NCBI GenBank assembly: GCA_050248155.1
Contig: JBFWSW010000013.1
Span: forward strand, 25,884-89,883
Length of the DNA: 64,000 nt
Direction of reading: 5' to 3'
Source: VFMC01 sp050248155
GTDB taxonomy: Bacteria > Actinomycetota > Acidimicrobiia > Acidimicrobiales > Ilumatobacteraceae
Shown piece after piece: positions 17,747-25,785 of this stretch. The first letter of the stretch is position 1; each line of letters opens with the position of its first letter. A model generated the notes under the pieces. That model was not told where the DNA came from. It did no database searches and worked only from the letters and a program-made list of their open reading frames with translations. A program made the translations under genes and the position numbers.

Positions 17747-17948
17747 TCGCCGCTGCTGCCTCGCCGCTCTGCAGCACCTCGAACAGTCGCGCCGAGCTGC
17801 CGACCGCCTTGAGCTTGCCCTGCATGTAGGCGACGGTCGGCTCGAGCCCCGCGTCGGCAGCAGCGATGGTGACGACGAGGTCGGCGCCGTCGTCGCCCTC
17901 GACCACTTCGTCCTTCTTGCCGAACGCGACGCGGTACTGGGTGCTCAC
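17721..17948 (-). CDS. Short SCP2-like sterol/lipid-transfer domain protein
   Basis: A 75-residue protein matching only the C-terminal half of the SCP2 domain: DLVVTIAAADAG, LEPTVAYMQGKLKAVGSSARLFEVL corresponds to the P-xx-A-xx-x-GK-K-xG signature. SCP2 domains bind sterols and acyl-CoAs and are normally about 100-120 residues, so this is a minimal or truncated version. Its ATG overlaps the mca stop codon (ATGA, 17945-17948), so translation is probably coupled to mca. Confidence 0.75.
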   Translation of the reverse strand: MSTQYRVAFGKKDEVVEGDDGADLVVTIAAADAGLEPTVAYMQGKLKAVGSSARLFEVLQSGEAAAAISRLASRP

Positions 17949-18862
17949 CGCTCGGCCTCCACAGGAGCGCGCAGACCGGCGAACAGGTCGGTCTCGAACT
18001 CACCCGGCGCCGGCATCCCCACCAGAGACCGCGCGAGGATCCAGTCCTCGTACGGGTACACCTCGGCCATCTCGTGGTCGTCGAGCCCGAACCACCACGC
18101 CTCGGTGGGGTCGACCTGCGTGGCGTGGGCACGCAGGGCGCCGCTGCGCGCCCACATGAACGCGCCGATGTCGAGCTTGGTGGTGATGCGCTCGTCGGTG
18201 CCCGGCCGATCGAGCCAGGTCTGGTCGAACGGCGACTCGCCACGCAAGCGGATCATGCCCTCGTGCATCGCGATCATGCGCGCCCTCGACCACGTGGTGT
18301 AGTACAGCTTCGAGGGCTGCCACGGCTGGCCGGCATCGGGATACCAGGCCGGGTCACCGGCTCGCTCCCACGCAGGGACGGAGATGTCGTGCACCTTGAT
18401 GTGGTCGGGATGCGGGTATCCCCGCTGGTCGTCGCCGTAGGTGATGATCACCTGCGGGCGCTCGCGACGGATGACCGTCACCAGTCGCTCGACCGCCTCG
18501 TCGAGAGAGGCCATGTGGAACGAGTCGGGGTGGGTGTTCGACGGCGTGTCGACCATGCCCGAGTCGCGGTAGCCGAGCATGACCACCTCGTCGAAGCCGA
18601 TCACCTCTGCAGACCGCGCGAGCTCGGCCGGACGCAGCTCGGCGAGCAACGCCTTCTCCTGCTCGGGCGTGAGGCCGTGGAAGGGCTGGCCCGGTTCGCG
18701 CAGGTGCGGGTTCTGCAGGTCGCCCTCCTCGCCGCCGGTGCAGCAGACCAGCACCGTGCGGACGCCTTGGGCCTTGTACATCGCGAGCGTCGGCGCCCCT
18801 TTCGACGCCTCGTCGTCGGGGTGCGCGTGGACCGTCAGGATGCACAGCGGGACGTCGCTCAC
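17945..18862 (-). CDS. mca: Mycothiol conjugate amidase Mca (PIG-L family)
   Basis: A 305-residue zinc amidase, close to the usual length of about 290. The AHPDDE zinc motif is at 13-18, YGDDQRGYPHPDHI carries the downstream His ligands, and CCTGGEEGDLQNP is characteristic of Mca/MshB enzymes. Mca cleaves mycothiol S-conjugates to mercapturic acids plus GlcN-inositol for detoxification. The distinction from MshB rests on overall resemblance and is likely, not certain. The GTG at 18862 is 7 nt from TAGATT on the minus strand (18870-18875). Confidence 0.87.
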   Translation of the reverse strand: MSDVPLCILTVHAHPDDEASKGAPTLAMYKAQGVRTVLVCCTGGEEGDLQNPHLREPGQPFHGLTPEQEKALLAELRPAELARSAEVIGFDEVVMLGYRDSGMVDTPSNTHPDSFHMASLDEAVERLVTVIRRERPQVIITYGDDQRGYPHPDHIKVHDISVPAWERAGDPAWYPDAGQPWQPSKLYYTTWSRARMIAMHEGMIRLRGESPFDQTWLDRPGTDERITTKLDIGAFMWARSGALRAHATQVDPTEAWWFGLDDHEMAEVYPYEDWILARSLVGMPAPGEFETDLFAGLRAPVEAER

Positions 18863-18932
18863 CGTGCCGAATCTACCGGCCTCACCCCCGAGCGTCTTCG
18901 ATCGCCGGGGACGTGGGTCGTACACTGGGCAC
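18863..18932. promoter_or_regulatory. Divergent promoter region, mca / PEBP lipoprotein
   Basis: A 70-bp spacer with TAGATT on the minus strand (18870-18875) for mca and TACACT on plus (18921-18926) for the PEBP gene, 7 and 6 nt from their start codons. Confidence 0.55.
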
Positions 18933-19589
18933 ATGAGGTTGCGGGCCGCGGTCATCGTTCTCGCGGCGATCGCCGTCGTCGTCACAGCTTGCAAGGACGA
19001 CGGCCGCACCATGCGGCCGGCCCGACCGGACCAGAACGCGAGCGTGTCGACCCTCGCACCCGTCACCGAGCCGAGCGCGGTCGAGACCTTCGAGCCGGCG
19101 GCGACGGTCGAGACGACGCCCACGAGCGGGACGGTGGCCGGTGACGACGAGCCTGCCGTCACCTCGAGCGCCTTCACCGAGGGCGGCCCGATCCCGGCGC
19201 AGTTCACGTGTCAGGGGGACAACATCTCGCCCGACCTGTCGTGGACCGCGGCGCCCGACCAGACCGTCGAGATCGCGATCACGATGGTCGATCTCGATGC
19301 GCCGGACTTCGTGCACTGGGCGATCGCCGCGCTCGATCCGCTCTCGACCTCGCTCGGCGCCGGGGTCGTGCCCGAGTTCGCCATCCAGGGCACCAACGGG
19401 GCCGGGACGGTCGGGTACACCGGGCCGTGCCCGCCCCCGGGCGAGACCCATCAGTACCGCATCACGGTGCACTTCCTGGGCGAGCAGACCGAGCTCGGCG
19501 ACGGTTCCGACGGAGCCGATCTCGCAGCCGCGATCGACGCTGCGAGCCTGGCCAGCGCCAACATCACCGGCACCTATAGTCAGAGCTGA
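18933..19589 (+). CDS. YbhB/YbcL (PEBP)-family lipoprotein
   Basis: A 218-residue protein with a lipoprotein signal (MRLRAAVIVL then AAIAVVVTAC, lipidated Cys20), a Thr/Glu-rich linker to about residue 75, and a PEBP fold: QFTCQGDNISPDLSW, ITMVDLDAPDFVHWAI, GYTGPCPPPGETHQYRITVHFL. PEBP proteins bind phosphorylated or lipid ligands; bacterial roles are poorly defined. The ATG is 6 nt after TACACT. The GGDEF-EAL gene starts 2 nt after its stop, so the two may be co-transcribed. Confidence 0.87.
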   Translation: MRLRAAVIVLAAIAVVVTACKDDGRTMRPARPDQNASVSTLAPVTEPSAVETFEPAATVETTPTSGTVAGDDEPAVTSSAFTEGGPIPAQFTCQGDNISPDLSWTAAPDQTVEIAITMVDLDAPDFVHWAIAALDPLSTSLGAGVVPEFAIQGTNGAGTVGYTGPCPPPGETHQYRITVHFLGEQTELGDGSDGADLAAAIDAASLASANITGTYSQS

Positions 19590-19591
19590 GC

Positions 19592-21709
19592 GTGGCCGAT
19601 ACTCAACAGGCGACGGAAGCGTCACTCTCACATCCCACAGTCCGACAGGCAGGACCCACCATCGATCTCCCACTGCCATCGTTGCCGGTCGCGCTCTTCC
19701 AGGCCGACCGCGACGGCCGCATCGTCGCGGCCAACATGGCTTTTCGCGCACTCGCGCTGGGTGGCGAGGTCCCGTCGTCGCGCACCACACCATGGAGCAA
19801 CGCACACCCGGCCGATCGATCGCTCGCCGAGGCCGCGTGGCGCGAGGCCAGCGACGCCGAGGGCGACTTCGTGTTCGAGTTCCGGGTGTGGCACCGCGAC
19901 GGCCGCCTGCTGTGGGTGCGGGTCAACGCCAGCCCCGTCCGCGACGAGCTCGGCCGGATCAGCGGGTACGCCGGAGTGGCCGTCGACGACACCGAGACCG
20001 TCGGCAAGCGGTTGCTGCTCGACCGCTTGCTGGGCGTCGTCGAACCGTCGTCGGACTCGGTCATCATCCTCGACCGCAACGGTGCGCCCGTCTACACCAA
20101 CGAGGCGGCGCGCAACCTTTTCGGCGTCGACGAATCGGTCGACCTCATCCGCGACCCGTCGGTGCGCGCGCTGCTGCAGACCATCCGCGACCAGGTGCCA
20201 CGCGAGCTCCTGACGTCGTCCGAGACCGCGCAGTGGTCGGGTGAGGTGGGCTTCCGCGGGCCCGACGGGCTCGAGCGCATCCTCGACGTCGACCTCGTCA
20301 TCCATCGCGATGAGCACGGCGTCATCGAGTACTGGGGCGGGGTCACGCGCGACGTGACGGCGCGCAACCACATGCAGAGCGAGCTCATGCGCCAGGCCAC
20401 GCACGACGGTCTGACCGGGCTCCCCAACCGCATCCTGCTGCTCCGCAACACGGCCGACGCGCTCGAGCGCATCCGTGGCACCCGCCAGCACGTCGCGCTG
20501 CTGTTCCTCGATCTCGACAAGCTCAAGGACGTCAACGACAACGCCGGCCACGACGTCGGTGACGCGCTGCTCGCGCAGGTCGCCAACCGCGTCGCCCACG
20601 CCACCCGGCCCGCCGACATCATCGCCCGCATCGGCGGTGACGAGTTCGTCGTGCTGTGCAACGGCAGCATCGACGAGCACTCGGCGCTCGAGCTCGCCGA
20701 GCGCATCCGCCTGGCGCTCAGCGGGAAGATGATGATCCGTGGCGTCGAGGTCGATCTCACCGTCAGCGTCGGTGTCGCCATCGCCAACGCGGCACAGCTC
20801 GAGGGCATCTCGTCGAGCGACGCCGCGCTGACGCTGCTGCGCAACTCCGACGCGGCGATGTACACCGCCAAGCGCCGGGGTCGGTCGCGCGTCGAGATGT
20901 ACACCGAGGCGATGCGCGCCGAGGGCGCCGAGCAGAAGCAGCTCGCCGCCGAGCTCGAGCGTGCCCTCGCCAACGAGGAGCTGAGACTCGCCTACCAGCC
21001 CATCATCTCGACCCACAGCGGTCGCGTCGTCGGCGCGGAGGCGCTGCTGCGCTGGGACCACCCCACCCGGGGGCGCCTGCTGCCGGCGCAGTTTCTGCAC
21101 CTCGCCAACGAGTCCGGTGCCATCGTGCCCATCGGCGACTGGGTCATCAACCAGGCATGCCAGGACACCCGGGCGTGGCTGGCCGCCGGACTGGTCGAGC
21201 GCACGTTCAGCGTGCATGTCAACGTGTCGCCGCGCCAGCTGCAGGAGGGCACCTTCGTCGAGCGTGTGCTGGCCATCGTCCGGTCGATGGACCTCAGCCC
21301 GCACCAGCTGACCATGGACTTCGACGAGCAGACGATCAACGACTCGCAGGCCGGCATCCCCCGTGCGCTGCAGGCGCTGCGCCGATTCGGGGTGCAGCTC
21401 GCGCTCGACGACTTCGGCGTCGGCGTGTCGTCGCTGACCGCGCTGCGCGAGTGCGAGGCGGACGTGCTGAAGCTCGACGGCACCGTCGCGCGCAGCCTGG
21501 GCGCGAACGGCGACGACGACCCCATCGTGCGGGCGATCATCCAGCTGGCGCACGCTCTCGAGATGCAAGTGGTGGCCGAGTGGGTCACGTCGGCCGACCA
21601 GCTGCACCGTCTGCGGATGCTCGGCTGCGACATGGTGCAGGGCTACCTGCTCGGCGAGCCGATCGGCGCCGACACCTTCGCTGCGCGCACCGGTCGCGCA
21701 GCCGGCTGA
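19592..21709 (+). CDS. PAS-GGDEF-EAL cyclic-di-GMP turnover protein
   Basis: A 705-residue protein with two PAS-like sensory segments (about 35-150 and 155-275), GGDEF at 348-352 with a retained I-site RPAD at 339-342, and an EAL domain with EAL at 483-485. The EAL domain also keeps NVSPRQL, DDFG, LKLDG and QGYLLGEP, but loop 6 reads DDFGVGVSSL and the usual ELTES region reads MDFDEQ, so phosphodiesterase activity is less certain than cyclase activity. No membrane helices are evident. The GTG start lies 2 nt after the PEBP stop, with TATAGT at 19575-19580. Confidence 0.92.
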   Translation: MADTQQATEASLSHPTVRQAGPTIDLPLPSLPVALFQADRDGRIVAANMAFRALALGGEVPSSRTTPWSNAHPADRSLAEAAWREASDAEGDFVFEFRVWHRDGRLLWVRVNASPVRDELGRISGYAGVAVDDTETVGKRLLLDRLLGVVEPSSDSVIILDRNGAPVYTNEAARNLFGVDESVDLIRDPSVRALLQTIRDQVPRELLTSSETAQWSGEVGFRGPDGLERILDVDLVIHRDEHGVIEYWGGVTRDVTARNHMQSELMRQATHDGLTGLPNRILLLRNTADALERIRGTRQHVALLFLDLDKLKDVNDNAGHDVGDALLAQVANRVAHATRPADIIARIGGDEFVVLCNGSIDEHSALELAERIRLALSGKMMIRGVEVDLTVSVGVAIANAAQLEGISSSDAALTLLRNSDAAMYTAKRRGRSRVEMYTEAMRAEGAEQKQLAAELERALANEELRLAYQPIISTHSGRVVGAEALLRWDHPTRGRLLPAQFLHLANESGAIVPIGDWVINQACQDTRAWLAAGLVERTFSVHVNVSPRQLQEGTFVERVLAIVRSMDLSPHQLTMDFDEQTINDSQAGIPRALQALRRFGVQLALDDFGVGVSSLTALRECEADVLKLDGTVARSLGANGDDDPIVRAIIQLAHALEMQVVAEWVTSADQLHRLRMLGCDMVQGYLLGEPIGADTFAARTGRAAG

Positions 21710-21713
21710 TCGC

Positions 21714-22373
21714 TCAGGTCCGCGAGTAGAAGCGCGGGTCGCGCGACGTCGGGTCGGTGTCGGGTTCGCCTCGCCGCGACGTCCAACGCCACTGCGCCGA
21801 GATGCGGCTGCCGACCGGGGTGACGAGCGTCGGCACGGCGTGCAACCACTCGCGCTGGCACCGTCCGCCCATCACGATCAGGTCGCCGTTGCCGGGGTCG
21901 AGGTCGATCGCGTCGCGCAGCGCGTCGTCGGGATCGATCTCGGGCCGGCCGGGGTCGCGTCGCACCAGCCATGGCCGGCGGGCGCCCAGGGTGAGCAGGG
22001 CGACGAGCGTCTCGTCGAGCCACGTCATGCCGCGATCACGGTGGAAGCCGAGCCCCTCCCGAGCATGCCGATACTGGCTGAGCACCACGCCGGACATCCG
22101 GACGCGATAGCGGCGCAGCAGCCAGTGCTCGACCTCGACGAGCGCTGGATGCCGTCTGGGGCCGCTCTGTGTGGCGCTCTGGCGGACGTCGTCGACCCAG
22201 CGCTCGTACTTGTACACGCGGCCCGTCCGCCAGCGCGCGGTGCGCACCAGGTCGTCGTGCACCCGCTGGCCCTCGGGCACCATCCCGCGCACCACGTCGA
22301 CCCAGCTGCGCTCGTCGAGCTGCACCCGCTCGACGATCGGGTCCGGGGCCAGCCATCGCATCGTCGTCACCAT
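21714..22373 (-). CDS. AlkB-like 2-oxoglutarate/Fe(II) dioxygenase
   Basis: A 219-residue AlkB-family dioxygenase. HRD (His111, Asp113) and WLHAVP (His178) are the iron ligands, and Arg190 and Arg196 in SRISAQWR bind 2-oxoglutarate. LSQYRHAREGLGFHRD is the family's signature strand. It oxidatively demethylates alkylated bases in DNA or RNA. The ATG is 7 nt from TACGGT on the minus strand (22381-22386). It converges with the GGDEF-EAL gene. Confidence 0.9.
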   Translation of the reverse strand: MVTTMRWLAPDPIVERVQLDERSWVDVVRGMVPEGQRVHDDLVRTARWRTGRVYKYERWVDDVRQSATQSGPRRHPALVEVEHWLLRRYRVRMSGVVLSQYRHAREGLGFHRDRGMTWLDETLVALLTLGARRPWLVRRDPGRPEIDPDDALRDAIDLDPGNGDLIVMGGRCQREWLHAVPTLVTPVGSRISAQWRWTSRRGEPDTDPTSRDPRFYSRT

Positions 22374-22424
22374 GGCACGAACCGTAGGGAAGGGGTGCGC
22401 GCCGGTTGCCGCGAGGTGGAGCGA

Positions 22425-23753
22425 TCAGAGGCTGAGGCTCAGGCCGTCGAGCGCGTCGGCGAACTTCTCGAGCGCCGCGGCGCGACGCGTGGGCAGGTGC
22501 TCCTGCGGCGGGTCGCTCGGGCGGTACCGCTTGAGGATCTGCCGGGCGACGGTCACCTTGTGCACTTCGTCGGGCCCGTCGTAGATGCGGGCTGCACGAG
22601 CGGCCCGGTACATCGACTCGAGCGGCAGGTCGGTGGTGTAGCCGAGCGATCCGTGGATCTGGATCGCACGGTCGATCACGTTGTAGAGCACCTTCGCACC
22701 CCAGAACTTGATGACCCCGATCTCGACACGGGCGTCGCTGTAGTGCCGACCCGCGGCATGCAGTTGATCCATCTTCCATGCGGCCTGCAGCGTCAAGAGT
22801 CGCGCCGCTTGCATCTCGGCGTAGCTCTCGGCGACCCAGTCCTGCACCATCTGCTTCTCGGCGAGGATCGAGCCGTGCGTGTACCGAGTGAGGGCGCGCT
22901 CGCACAGCATGTCGAAGGCGCGCTGGCTCTGCCCGAGCCAGCGCATCGCGTGGTGGATGCGTCCCGGCCCGAGCCGCTTCTGCGCGAGCGCGAACCCCTG
23001 CCCGAGCCCGGCCTCGCCGCCCACCATGTTCTCGACCGGGACCCGGACGTTCTGGTACAGGATCTCGGCGTGCCCGCCCGGCTCGCCGGTGCGGTGATCG
23101 GGCTCACCCATCGTCGGCACGTCGCGCAGGATGTTCACGCCGGCCGTCGCGGTCGGCACGATGATCATCGAGTAGTTCCGGTACGGCGTCTCGTGGTCGC
23201 CGGTCTTGCACATCACGATGAGGAAGTCGCTGATCGACGCGTTCGACGAGAACCACTTGTGCCCGTTGATCACCCATTCGTCGCCATCACGCACAGCGCT
23301 GGTGCTGAGCAGCGTCGGGTCCGCGCCCGCGCCCGGCTCGGTCATCGAGAAGCAACTGCGGTACCTGCCCTCCAGCAACGGCTGCATCCACCGTTCGCGC
23401 TGCTCGTCGGTCCCACCGACCGCGATGAGCTCGGCGTTGCCGCTGTCGGGAGCGTTGTTGCCGAAGATGCTCGGCCCGTACACGGTGGCCCCGAGGATCT
23501 CGTGCATCAGCCCGAGCTTCACCTGGCCGAAGCCGAGACCACCCATGTCCGGCGGCAGGTGCGCGGCCCACAAGCCCTGGCGCTTCACCTCCTCCTTCAG
23601 CGGTGCGGTGATGCGCGCGAACGCTTCGCGCCCCTCGGCGCTGCGCCAGTGATCGGCGACGGCCTCGAGGGGCATGATCTCGTCACGCACGAAGCGACGC
23701 ATCCAGGCGAGCTTCTCCTCGAACTCCGGCTCCGTCTCGAAGTCCCACGCCAT
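22425..23753 (-). CDS. Acyl-CoA dehydrogenase family protein
   Basis: A 442-residue acyl-CoA dehydrogenase. CFSMTEPGAGADPTLL (FAD contact), WVINGHKWFSSNAS, and the C-terminal IQIHGSLGYTTDLPLESMYRAARAARIYDGPDEVHK are present; this ending, and the length, resemble ACAD10/11-like enzymes and FadE-type mycobacterial paralogues. The ATG at 23753 follows AGGAGGAG with suitable spacing; an earlier in-frame start at 23837 runs into the divergent gene. Substrate unknown. Confidence 0.9.
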   Translation of the reverse strand: MAWDFETEPEFEEKLAWMRRFVRDEIMPLEAVADHWRSAEGREAFARITAPLKEEVKRQGLWAAHLPPDMGGLGFGQVKLGLMHEILGATVYGPSIFGNNAPDSGNAELIAVGGTDEQRERWMQPLLEGRYRSCFSMTEPGAGADPTLLSTSAVRDGDEWVINGHKWFSSNASISDFLIVMCKTGDHETPYRNYSMIIVPTATAGVNILRDVPTMGEPDHRTGEPGGHAEILYQNVRVPVENMVGGEAGLGQGFALAQKRLGPGRIHHAMRWLGQSQRAFDMLCERALTRYTHGSILAEKQMVQDWVAESYAEMQAARLLTLQAAWKMDQLHAAGRHYSDARVEIGVIKFWGAKVLYNVIDRAIQIHGSLGYTTDLPLESMYRAARAARIYDGPDEVHKVTVARQILKRYRPSDPPQEHLPTRRAAALEKFADALDGLSLSL

Positions 23754-23819
23754 CGTGCTTGCTCCTCCTCGCTGGCCTGCCACCGCGGACGCTAGCCCCC
23801 ATCCGTACACTCGCTCCCA

Positions 23820-24491
23820 GTGGCGACCTCCGAGCACCTCACGACGGTCCTCTCGGTGGCCGTGCTCGGGTTCATGGCGGTCCGTCTGGTGACCGGCGTC
23901 CGCGTCTCACGTACGGGGCCGGGTCGCGAGATCGTCTCGGCGATCCTCCACCGCGTCGGGTGGCGTCACGTCTGGCCGGTGCCGATCGTGCTGACCATGG
24001 TCGTCGTCGTGGCGGTTGCGCTCATGATGGTGCCCGGTCTCGACTGGGGCTGGTGGACGGCACTCGGCGGAGATGGCAATCCGGTGTTCGGATCGACCGA
24101 GACGACGTCAGGCACGGCGTGGCAATGGATCGTTCCCCTCGCCTTCATCGCGTTGCTCGTGCCGGCGCTGCCGTTGTTCGCCCACGCCGAGGAGCGGATG
24201 TTCCGCACCGGCGCCGAGCGGTGGAGCCCGGCGAAACGAGCCGTCAAGGTCCTGCAGTTCGGTCTGGTGCACGCGCTCATCGGCATCCCCATCGGCGCTG
24301 CGATCGCTCTCTCCATCGGTGGCGCCTACTTCATGCGCGTCTACCTCCGGGCATGGAACCGCTCACGATCAGCGCGAGACGCGACGCTCGAGTCGGCCAC
24401 CGCACACACCGTGTACAACGCGATCATCGTTGGCGTCGTGGTGCTCGCCCTCGCGCTGTCGCCGTTCATCGATTCCCTGGGCGGAACATGA
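23820..24491 (+). CDS. CPBP-family intramembrane glutamic protease-like protein
   Basis: A 223-residue multi-helix membrane protein. Although weakly conserved overall, it carries all three CPBP (Abi/CAAX-protease) motifs in order: EERMFR (124-129, EExxxR), FGLVH (147-151, FxxxH) and HTVYN (196-200, HxxxN), each at a membrane helix. Characterised relatives process prenylated or bacteriocin-related peptides; the substrate here is unknown. GTG start, 8 nt after TACACT (23806-23811). The stop overlaps the next ATG (ATGA), so DUF971 translation is coupled. Confidence 0.78.
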   Translation: MATSEHLTTVLSVAVLGFMAVRLVTGVRVSRTGPGREIVSAILHRVGWRHVWPVPIVLTMVVVVAVALMMVPGLDWGWWTALGGDGNPVFGSTETTSGTAWQWIVPLAFIALLVPALPLFAHAEERMFRTGAERWSPAKRAVKVLQFGLVHALIGIPIGAAIALSIGGAYFMRVYLRAWNRSRSARDATLESATAHTVYNAIIVGVVVLALALSPFIDSLGGT

Positions 24492-24877
24492 GCATCGAAC
24501 CCGTCGACATCGACATCGTCCGCGATCGGTCGGTGACGATCACCTTCGACGACGGCGTGGTCGCCACCTACCCCGTGACCGACCTGCGCGCCGCATGCCC
24601 GTGCGCGTCGTGCCGCGGGTGGCGCGAGCGAGGCGAGCAGGCATGGCCGCGACCCGGCGGTCCGTCGACGATCACCATCCTCCATGCCGAGTTGAGCGGG
24701 GCGTGGGGGTTGTCCATCGACTGGAGCGACGGCCACAGCACCGGCATCTACGCCTGGACCGTGCTCCGGCAGTGGTGGGATGCCGGGCTGACCGGGTCGA
24801 TGGTCGCCGACCCGATCGATGGAGCCCCGATCGATCGCGCCTCGGGCGACAGCCCCGGGCCCGGCGCCGATCGATAG
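24488..24877 (+). CDS. DUF971 (gamma-butyrobetaine hydroxylase-like N-terminal domain) protein
   Basis: A 129-residue protein matching DUF971: VTITFDDGVVATYPVTDLRAACPCASCRGWRERG, then GAWGLSIDWSDGHSTGIYAWTVLRQW. The Cys cluster (CPCASC) fits metal binding. In other genomes this domain is linked to Fe-S or iron-dependent proteins, but its own role is unresolved. It sits between two different intramembrane protease genes and overlaps the first by 4 bp. Confidence 0.82.
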   Translation: MSIEPVDIDIVRDRSVTITFDDGVVATYPVTDLRAACPCASCRGWRERGEQAWPRPGGPSTITILHAELSGAWGLSIDWSDGHSTGIYAWTVLRQWWDAGLTGSMVADPIDGAPIDRASGDSPGPGADR

Positions 24878-24888
24878 CCTTCGTTCGC

Positions 24889-25785
24889 ATGGCCCTCCCC
24901 CCGCCGCCGGCACCACAGAACCCGTCGGCGCCGTCCGCCACCATGCCGCGGTGCTATCGCCACCCCGACCGTGAGGCCGGCCGCAGCTGCACCCGATGCG
25001 GGCGCGCCGCATGCAGCGAGTGCCTGGTACAGGCAACCGTCGGGTCGCAGTGCCTCGACTGCGCGAAGGCCGGCCGGCCGGCGATGGCGACACGCGCCAA
25101 GTGGTGGAACGCCCGGCAGCCGACGCTCATCACCTACGTCCTGATGGGTGTCAACTTCGCCGTGTTCGCCTGGACCACGCTCACCGATCCAGGCACGCTC
25201 GGCGGGCGCAGCGGACTCTCGAAAGAGCAGTTCGACCTCGGCCTCAACCACTTCTTCCTGCAGAACGGCAACAACGAGTGGTACCGGTTGGTCACGTCGG
25301 GTTTCCTGCACTTCGGCATCATCCACATCGCGTTCAACATGCTGCTGCTGTTCCAGCTCGGCCAACTGCTCGAACGTCCACTCGGACGGGTGAGGTTCGG
25401 GCTTCTCTACTTCGCGGCTCTGCTCGGCGGCTCGGCGGGTGTGCTCATCATCGACCGCAACAGCCTCGCCATCACCGGCGGCGCATCGGGCGCCGTCTTC
25501 GGCCTGATGGCCGCTGCCGCGGTCGGCCTGCACCGTCAGGGCATCAACGTCTTCAGCACGGGGTTGGGCACCACGCTGCTGCTCAACTTCTTCATCACGT
25601 TCACGATCCCCGGCATCTCGATCGGTGGCCACCTCGGCGGCGCGGTCGCCGGTGCCATCTGCGGTCTCGTCATGCTGGCACCCCGCTGGAAGCAGGTTCC
25701 GTCGTGGGCCGGCTACCTGACGCCGGCGGCCGTCATCGTCGGCTCGGTGTTGATCAGCGTCGCGGTCACGCGCTCGACGGCTTGA
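24889..25785 (+). CDS. Rhomboid-family intramembrane serine protease with N-terminal B-box zinc finger
   Basis: A 298-residue protein. Residues 22-58 hold a B-box-like zinc ribbon (C22, H25, C34, C37, C42, C45, C55, C58). The rhomboid domain follows with six or seven helices, HIAFNM in helix 2, the catalytic Ser200 in GGASGAVFG and the catalytic His248 in GGHLGG. It cleaves transmembrane proteins within the bilayer. The ATG at 24889 is 8 nt after TAGCCT (24875-24880). Confidence 0.92.
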   Translation: MALPPPPAPQNPSAPSATMPRCYRHPDREAGRSCTRCGRAACSECLVQATVGSQCLDCAKAGRPAMATRAKWWNARQPTLITYVLMGVNFAVFAWTTLTDPGTLGGRSGLSKEQFDLGLNHFFLQNGNNEWYRLVTSGFLHFGIIHIAFNMLLLFQLGQLLERPLGRVRFGLLYFAALLGGSAGVLIIDRNSLAITGGASGAVFGLMAAAAVGLHRQGINVFSTGLGTTLLLNFFITFTIPGISIGGHLGGAVAGAICGLVMLAPRWKQVPSWAGYLTPAAVIVGSVLISVAVTRSTA

